Shown here: in pieces, positions 7,287-11,332 of the stretch
Layout of the letters: every line of letters begins with the position of its first letter
Position numbering within the stretch: position 1 is the stretch's first letter
Origin: Ruminococcaceae bacterium UBA4306
GTDB taxonomy: Bacteria; Bacillota; Clostridia; Oscillospirales; Acutalibacteraceae
NCBI GenBank assembly: GCA_002394725.1
Contig: DGUQ01000027.1
Coordinates: 1-11,332 of the forward strand
Direction: 5' to 3'
DNA length: 11,332 nucleotides
Position numbers and translations under genes: made by a program
The notes under the pieces: model-generated
The model's input: only the letters and a program-made list of their open reading frames with translations
Told to the model about the DNA's origin: nothing
Database searches by the model: none

Positions 7287-7728
7287 GGTGATTTCGCCCA
7301 CGGAATTTGTCGCGTTGATGCAGGAGAGTCTTGACCGCGGTCAGGAGTTCATCTTCACACCGTCCGGCAGCAGTATGCGCCCGATGCTCGACGGCAAGCA
7401 TGACAAGGTGACCTTTTCGAAAAAGTCCGATCGGCTGAAAAAGTATGACGTTGCGTTTTATGTGCGCCGCAGTACCGGTCAGCTTGTCCTGCATCGGATG
7501 ATCGGCTTTACCAAAGGCGGCGAGTATATCTTTTGCGGCGACAACCAGTACGATTACGAGTACGGGATAGGGGATGATGACGTCCTCGCGCTCATGACCG
7601 CGTTCACCCATAACGGCAAAACGTATTCGGTCAATGACCTTTCCTATCGCTACTACATCCGCCGCATGATGCTCAAAAAGCGTCTCAGACGTTTTGCTTC
7701 AAAGATTTATCATAAGATAATGAAATAA
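7279..7728 (+). CDS. S24/S26-family Ser-His peptidase, soluble type
   Basis: About 149 residues from a TTG start at 7279, which has a GTGAGG site at 7264-7269; GTG codons at 7264 and 7288 are alternatives. Signal-peptidase boxes are visible. The nucleophile Ser32 lies in GSSMRPM, His72 in LVLHRM and an Asp in FCGDNQ (Asp88). The order Ser, His, Asp is that of SipW/Sec11-type signal peptidases, where His replaces Lys. No transmembrane helix is present; the C-terminus (MMLKKRLRRFASKIYHKIMK, about 130-149) is strongly basic and may touch the membrane. Family members of this kind sit beside PqqD-like proteins in Firmicutes clusters and are presumed to cut leader peptides. The gene overlaps the preceding stop by 8 nt. 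Peptidase fold is well supported; substrate is unknown. Confidence 0.75.
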   Translation: MSEVISPTEFVALMQESLDRGQEFIFTPSGSSMRPMLDGKHDKVTFSKKSDRLKKYDVAFYVRRSTGQLVLHRMIGFTKGGEYIFCGDNQYDYEYGIGDDDVLALMTAFTHNGKTYSVNDLSYRYYIRRMMLKKRLRRFASKIYHKIMK

Positions 7729-7829
7729 GGATTGTCATGCGTGCTCTTGCTTGTTATATTCAATGAATAAAGACGCGCGTCCAATCTCAACCGAATCGGA
7801 TTATCCAACAACAAAAACGGAGAATCATT

Positions 7830-8501
7830 ATGGCTTTATATCGTATTTCTGATTTGAACGTTGAAATCAAAACCAATTCACCGACCCTCGCCGAGAGCAT
7901 TCCGCGATATGAGGTGGATTATCAGGCTGAGCCGAATGTCACGCTCGAGATGAGCGATGACCGCCTGATCGAGATGATGGAGGAATATGAGGGCATGACT
8001 GCCGATAAGGTAGAGGCGCTGTATATGGCGACCCTGTATTCTTGGGCGATCTTTGACTTCAACGGCTTCCCGATCCGTGCGGTCGGCGTCGAGAATGACG
8101 GGGAGTGTACGCTCTTTGCCGCGCCCGATGACAGCTCGATCGATCTGGCGAGGATGATTCCTCGTGACAGGGCGTTTGTCTATTACTATCCCGGCATTCG
8201 CATGCAGGATGATGATTACTATGTCTTTGATACGCCGTTCGGCGATCTGGGCGCCGATTCCGTCACGGGGAAAAAGCTCAAACTCAGATCGATCGTATTT
8301 GTCGACAGCGTGCGCTTTGATTCGCTCAGAGCGATCGAAGCCAAGGACTTTGTGCCGCTGTTCATGCACGCGGTATCGCAGAACGTCCGTCAGGAACGCA
8401 CCAAGCATACGCTGTTCATTCTCGAACGCGTTATGCACAGGGTGAAGTTCTTCGGCGTGGGCGACGTCAACGATATTGATTTCATTCTCGAAAGAGTGTA
8501 G
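7830..8501 (+). CDS. Degenerate HprK/PEPCK-like (SynE-type) protein, likely pseudokinase
   Basis: 223 residues, start ATG 7830 with GGAG seven bases upstream. The layout follows the HPr-kinase-like proteins that accompany PqqD proteins and exporters. A YxxTLxxW helix (65-72) is followed by a small beta strand and then by the place where the P-loop belongs. In relatives that segment reads like LFxAPSGTGKST; here it is TLFAAPDDSSIDLARM (94-109), so the Gly-Lys-Ser/Thr core is gone. The next conserved block, usually INDDKP, appears as VYYYPG (117-122), so the acidic pair is lost too. The later block DTPFGD (134-139) stands for the usual GTPWxG, and the end of the domain (LRSIVFVD, 152-159) is conserved. 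Length is shorter than the roughly 280-300 residues usual for the family. It may bind substrate or scaffold partners without phosphorylating; misassignment remains possible because the alignment is from memory. Confidence 0.55.
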   Translation: MALYRISDLNVEIKTNSPTLAESIPRYEVDYQAEPNVTLEMSDDRLIEMMEEYEGMTADKVEALYMATLYSWAIFDFNGFPIRAVGVENDGECTLFAAPDDSSIDLARMIPRDRAFVYYYPGIRMQDDDYYVFDTPFGDLGADSVTGKKLKLRSIVFVDSVRFDSLRAIEAKDFVPLFMHAVSQNVRQERTKHTLFILERVMHRVKFFGVGDVNDIDFILERV

Positions 8502-8519
8502 TCGTTCAACCTGTTATTT

Positions 8520-8524
8520 GGAGG
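8520..8524 (+). promoter_or_regulatory. Ribosome binding site that fixes the ABC start
   Basis: GGAGG five bases before the GTG at 8530. The in-frame ATG at 8476 has no such site and would overlap the preceding gene by 26 nt, so the GTG is preferred. Confidence 0.7.
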
Positions 8525-8529
8525 ATCAA

Positions 8530-10206
8530 GTGTCCAAAAAGCAAAAAAGCGCCTTGAGCTGGATCATACGCAGCTCAAGGCCTCAGTTTATCAACATTAT
8601 CATTTTAGCGATCGTCTACGGCGTGAACGCTTTCATCGGCGTCTATAACACCGAGTTCGCGCGTGAGCTGGTCGACGCGGCTGTCAACGGCGCTAAGGGC
8701 GGCTCTTTCAATGAGGTGATCCGCTACGGAGCGCTCTATTTCGGCGTGACGGTGATTCAGGTCATCACGCTGATTCTGGCACGCAATTTCGGCTTTAAGG
8801 TCAGCGCGCGTCTGGATATGAGCATGAAATCCGACCTCTTTTATTCGATGATGATGAAGGAGTATGGGGATATCTCGCGGTTCCATTCGGGCGAATTGAT
8901 GAATCTGCTGACCAATGATATCAGCGTTGTGACCTCGGCGATCGTCTCCATCATCCCGAATATGGTGTTCTTCATCGTGAAGATCATCGGCATTTTTATT
9001 GTGCTGGTTCGTATCGACGCGATCTTCGCGCTGGTGTTCGTAGTCGGCGGCGTACTGGTCTTTTTGGTATCGTCGCTGTTCAAGCCGATGACCAAAAGAC
9101 TGCATAAGGATGTGCAGAAAAAAGAGGGCAAGGTGCGTTCCTTCATGCAGGAGGGACTCGGCTCGCTCTTGATGATCAAGACCTTTGACGCGCAGGATAA
9201 AATGAGAGATTCGGCTTATGCTTTGCAGGAAGAGTCTTATCGAGCTCAGCGCAAGCGCAATATCTATTCCATCATCACAGGCACCGGTATGTCGGCGGTA
9301 TTCTCATTCGCGTTTGTATGGGGACTCTGCTGGGGCGCGTATCATCTGTTTTACGGGATGATCTCCTACGGCGTTGTGATGCAGATCACCTCGCTGATCG
9401 GTCAGATTCGTACCCCGATCCAAGGAATGGCGAATATCTTCCCGACCTATTTCAATGCGCTGGCGTCCGCGGAAAGGATCATGGAGATTGAGAACCTGCC
9501 CGAAGAACCGATCCTGCACAGCGACGTCGATACCAATCGGATCTATCGTGAGATGCAGTCGATCCACTTTGATGATATCAGCTTTTCCTTTGACCGCGAC
9601 ATTGTTCTGGATCATACTTCTTTGACCATCAACAAGGGCGAGTTTGTCGCCATCGAGGGAATCTCCGGCATCGGCAAGAGCACCCTGATGAAGCTGCTGC
9701 TCAGCGTTTATCAACCCAAATCCGGTGAGATCTATCTGCGTTCCGCGGATCAAAAATATATCATGGATAAGGGGCTCAGAAAGCTCTTTTCCTATGTGCC
9801 GCAGGGCAATTTCCTGCTCTCCGGTACCCTGCGTGAGAATATCGCCTTTGTCGCGCCCGACGCGACGGACGCCGATATCATGGAAGCGGCTCGGATCGCC
9901 TGCGCGGAGGAGTTCATCGCCGAGCTGCCGCAGGGACTCGATACCGTGATTGCGGAGCATGGGGGAGGACTGAGCGAAGGTCAGGTACAACGCGTCGCGA
10001 TCGCGCGCGCGTTGTTGACCGGAGCGCCGATCATCCTGCTGGATGAAGCGACCTCGGCGCTGGATGAAGAAACCGAGAAACAGCTCTTACATCATCTGCG
10101 TGAGCTCAGCGACAAAACCTGCGTCATCATTACGCACAAGAAGGCGGCGCTCTCGATCTGCGACAAGATCGTCACGATCGAGGACAAGAAGATCAGTGTT
10201 CACTAA
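8530..10206 (+). CDS. ABC exporter half-transporter (MsbA/LmrA type)
   Basis: 558 residues from GTG 8530. The N-terminal half has about six membrane spans, for example FINIIILAIVYGVNAFIGVY at 19-38 and others near 63-85, 132-156, 164-184, 245-273 and 280-295. The C-terminal nucleotide-binding domain is complete: Walker A GISGIGKST (377-385), Q-loop in SYVPQGNFLLSGT, signature LSEGQ (481-485), Walker B IILLDE (501-506) and switch His at 536 (ITHKK). It should act as a homodimer in the cytoplasmic membrane and export a peptide or lipid-like substrate. There is no N-terminal C39 peptidase domain, so leader cutting would fall to the separate Ser-His peptidase. It is the last gene of the rightward set, 28 nt after its neighbour, and ends at a bidirectional terminator. 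Confidence 0.9.
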   Translation: MSKKQKSALSWIIRSSRPQFINIIILAIVYGVNAFIGVYNTEFARELVDAAVNGAKGGSFNEVIRYGALYFGVTVIQVITLILARNFGFKVSARLDMSMKSDLFYSMMMKEYGDISRFHSGELMNLLTNDISVVTSAIVSIIPNMVFFIVKIIGIFIVLVRIDAIFALVFVVGGVLVFLVSSLFKPMTKRLHKDVQKKEGKVRSFMQEGLGSLLMIKTFDAQDKMRDSAYALQEESYRAQRKRNIYSIITGTGMSAVFSFAFVWGLCWGAYHLFYGMISYGVVMQITSLIGQIRTPIQGMANIFPTYFNALASAERIMEIENLPEEPILHSDVDTNRIYREMQSIHFDDISFSFDRDIVLDHTSLTINKGEFVAIEGISGIGKSTLMKLLLSVYQPKSGEIYLRSADQKYIMDKGLRKLFSYVPQGNFLLSGTLRENIAFVAPDATDADIMEAARIACAEEFIAELPQGLDTVIAEHGGGLSEGQVQRVAIARALLTGAPIILLDEATSALDEETEKQLLHHLRELSDKTCVIITHKKAALSICDKIVTIEDKKISVH

Positions 10207-10223
10207 TAATTTATGGTATACAA

Positions 10224-10251
10224 AAAGCCGGCTCCCGAGGGAGTCGGCTTT
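10224..10251. terminator. Bidirectional rho-independent terminator
   Basis: AAAGCCGGCTCC (10224-10235) pairs with GGAGTCGGCTTT (10240-10251), 12 bp with one G-T wobble and a CGAG tetraloop. The A-run at 10222-10226 gives a good U-tract for leftward transcription (rex), and the TTT on the other side serves the ABC gene. Its position between convergent genes fits. Confidence 0.85.
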
Positions 10252-10292
10252 ACTGTTGTGATATGTTTTTGTCAGATGTACCGTGTAATTCT

Positions 10293-10925
10293 CTATGAAT
10301 CCTGATTCATCATATAGGATAAGGTCATCAGGCTGTCGCTGAGGTGGACATTCTCAACGGTGACGTCCATATATTTCTTGGAGATATCATAGTGACTGAA
10401 ATTCCAGTAGCTGCGGATGCCGCAGCCATAGAGCTTGTCGATGATCTTCTCCACCGCTTCTTTGGGCATGGTCAGCACGGCGGTATCGATCTGATTCTCC
10501 TTGACATACTCCTCGATCTTATCATCCGACATGATCTCGATATCGCGCAGGGTGGTGCCGATGAGATGCTCATCCTTCTCAAAAATCGCGGTCAGCTTGA
10601 AGCCGAGTTTCTCAAAGTTCAGATGGGTTGCGATCGCCTTACCCAGATTACCTGCGCCGATCAGGATCATGCTGCGCGGTTGATCCAGCCCGAGGATCTT
10701 ACCGATCTCCTCGCGGAGTCCTGTTACGGAATACCCATAGCCCTGCTGTCCAAAGCCGCCGAAGCAGTTCAGATCCTGACGGATCTGTGACGCGGTGGAA
10801 TTCATCATGGAAGCGAGCTTGGTGGATGAGATCTTCTCTATGCCCTCTGCGTCCAGTTCGGAAAGATAGCGATAGTATCTGGGGAGTCGTCTGATGACTT
10901 GGATGGAAACGCCTTCTTTTGGCAT
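10293..10925 (-). CDS. rex: Redox-sensing transcriptional repressor Rex
   Basis: 210 residues, normal family length. The N-terminal winged helix (about 1-80) contains the Rex signature IRRLPRYYRYL (11-21) and SQIRQDLNCFGGFGQQGYGY (47-66). The Rossmann NAD(H)-binding domain follows, with the glycine-rich loop GAGNLG at 90-95. The C-terminal helix NVHLSDSLMTLSYMM (192-206) is the swapped dimer helix. Rex represses fermentation and respiration genes while NAD+ is high and lets go when NADH rises. ATG 10925 has AAGGAG eight bases upstream, and this site overlaps the stop of the preceding isocitrate dehydrogenase gene, so the two are translationally coupled. No Rex operator (TTGTGAANNNNNNTTCACAA-like) was seen in the window, although its icd partner's promoter lies outside. 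Function is well supported by the motifs. Confidence 0.95.
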   Translation of the reverse strand: MPKEGVSIQVIRRLPRYYRYLSELDAEGIEKISSTKLASMMNSTASQIRQDLNCFGGFGQQGYGYSVTGLREEIGKILGLDQPRSMILIGAGNLGKAIATHLNFEKLGFKLTAIFEKDEHLIGTTLRDIEIMSDDKIEEYVKENQIDTAVLTMPKEAVEKIIDKLYGCGIRSYWNFSHYDISKKYMDVTVENVHLSDSLMTLSYMMNQDS

Positions 10926-10937
10926 TGTGATTACTCC

Positions 10938-11332
10938 TTACGCAATAGTAGCAAGTCTGTCGTGGATCGCGTCGAGGAATTCCTCGGTGTTGACCTTCTT
11001 TTTGTTTTCGAGGGTGCTCAGCAGATACAGGTCGCCTGTCATGATACCGCTCTCGATGGTGTCGATGGTGGCTTTTTCGAGCTTATCGGCAAAGTCGACC
11101 AGCTCGGGGAGCTCGTCCAGCTCACCGCGTTTTCTCAGCGCGCCCGACCACGCGAAGATGGTGGCGACGGAGTTGGTAGAGGTCTCTTCACCCTTGAGGT
11201 GCTTGTAGTAGTGACGCTGTACGGTTCCGTGAGCCGCTTCATATTCATAAACGCCGGTGGGAGAGACCAGCACGCTGGTCATCATCGCCAGAGAGCCGAA
11301 CGCGGTGGCGATCATGTCGCTCATGACGTCGC
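10938..11332 (-). CDS. icd: NADP-type isocitrate dehydrogenase, C-terminal part (5' end outside window)
   Basis: The last 131 residues, frame open through the right edge, stop at 10938-10940. The segment matches the eukaryote-like (homodimeric, IDH1/2-type) isocitrate dehydrogenases: [46 protein letters not shown] and the closing acidic helices. Arg and His right after HGTVQ correspond to the residues that contact the 2'-phosphate of NADP in human IDH1, so NADP+ specificity is likely. The enzyme oxidises isocitrate to 2-oxoglutarate for glutamate synthesis in the partial TCA branch of these anaerobes. It is followed by rex after 12 nt. The Gln in HGTVQRH replaces the more usual Thr; effect unknown. 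The gene symbol follows the family. Confidence 0.9.
   Translation of the reverse strand, partial: DVMSDMIATAFGSLAMMTSVLVSPTGVYEYEAAHGTVQRHYYKHLKGEETSTNSVATIFAWSGALRKRGELDELPELVDFADKLEKATIDTIESGIMTGDLYLLSTLENKKKVNTEEFLDAIHDRLATIA

Noticed and set aside
8476-8529. An upstream ATG for the ABC gene.
   Set aside because: It overlaps the previous gene and has no ribosome binding site; the GTG at 8530 has GGAGG at the right distance.
9304-9990. A 228-codon minus-strand frame across the ABC gene.
   Set aside because: Antisense to conserved Walker A and signature motifs of a certain ABC protein; no start signal or family match.

Overview
The window looks like a Gram-positive anaerobe of the class Clostridia, most likely a Ruminococcus-like member of the Oscillospiraceae. 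This rests on recognised proteins rather than any search: a BspA-type leucine-rich-repeat secreted protein with a C-terminal module I associate with Ruminococcus surface proteins, a very large Thr/Ser/Asn/Tyr-rich secreted protein, a Rex repressor, clear AGGAGG-type ribosome binding sites, and mixed base composition (about 50-60% GC in conserved parts, 25-40% in variable parts). No rRNA, tRNA, CRISPR array or transposase gene was seen.

Layout, left to right. Positions 1-1164 (minus) hold the N-terminal 388 residues of a secreted leucine-rich-repeat protein that runs off the left edge. Positions 1186-1306 hold a small MITE-like element with perfect 13-bp terminal inverted repeats. Positions 1343-1489 (minus) encode a 48-residue peptide with a YxxP motif near its N-terminus. 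It sits 13 nt downstream of a giant secreted protein of 1623 residues (1503-6374, minus). A 648-bp divergent intergenic region (6375-7022) carries several strong dyads, including two copies of TTGTGCA-N3-TGCACAA. Rightward from it run four genes: a PqqD-like RiPP recognition element protein (7023-7286), a soluble S24/S26-like Ser-His peptidase (7279-7728), a degenerate HprK/PEPCK-like protein without a recognisable P-loop (7830-8501), and a full ABC exporter half-transporter (8530-10206). A bidirectional terminator at 10224-10251 separates this set from leftward housekeeping genes: rex (10293-10925) and the 3' part of an NADP-type isocitrate dehydrogenase gene (10938-11332).

How the genes may work together. 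PqqD-like recognition protein, peptidase, HprK-like protein and ABC exporter form the accessory set known from lasso and related RiPP clusters (roughly B1, a protease, K and D). No lasso cyclase, radical SAM, YcaO or LanM-like enzyme is present. The YxxP motif in the 48-residue peptide resembles the leader motif bound by stand-alone recognition elements, so the divergent region may join a precursor side (giant protein plus small peptide) to a processing and export side. This is inference: the ORFs, motifs and dyads are visible, but the functional link is not proven. The icd-rex pair is an independent metabolic unit.
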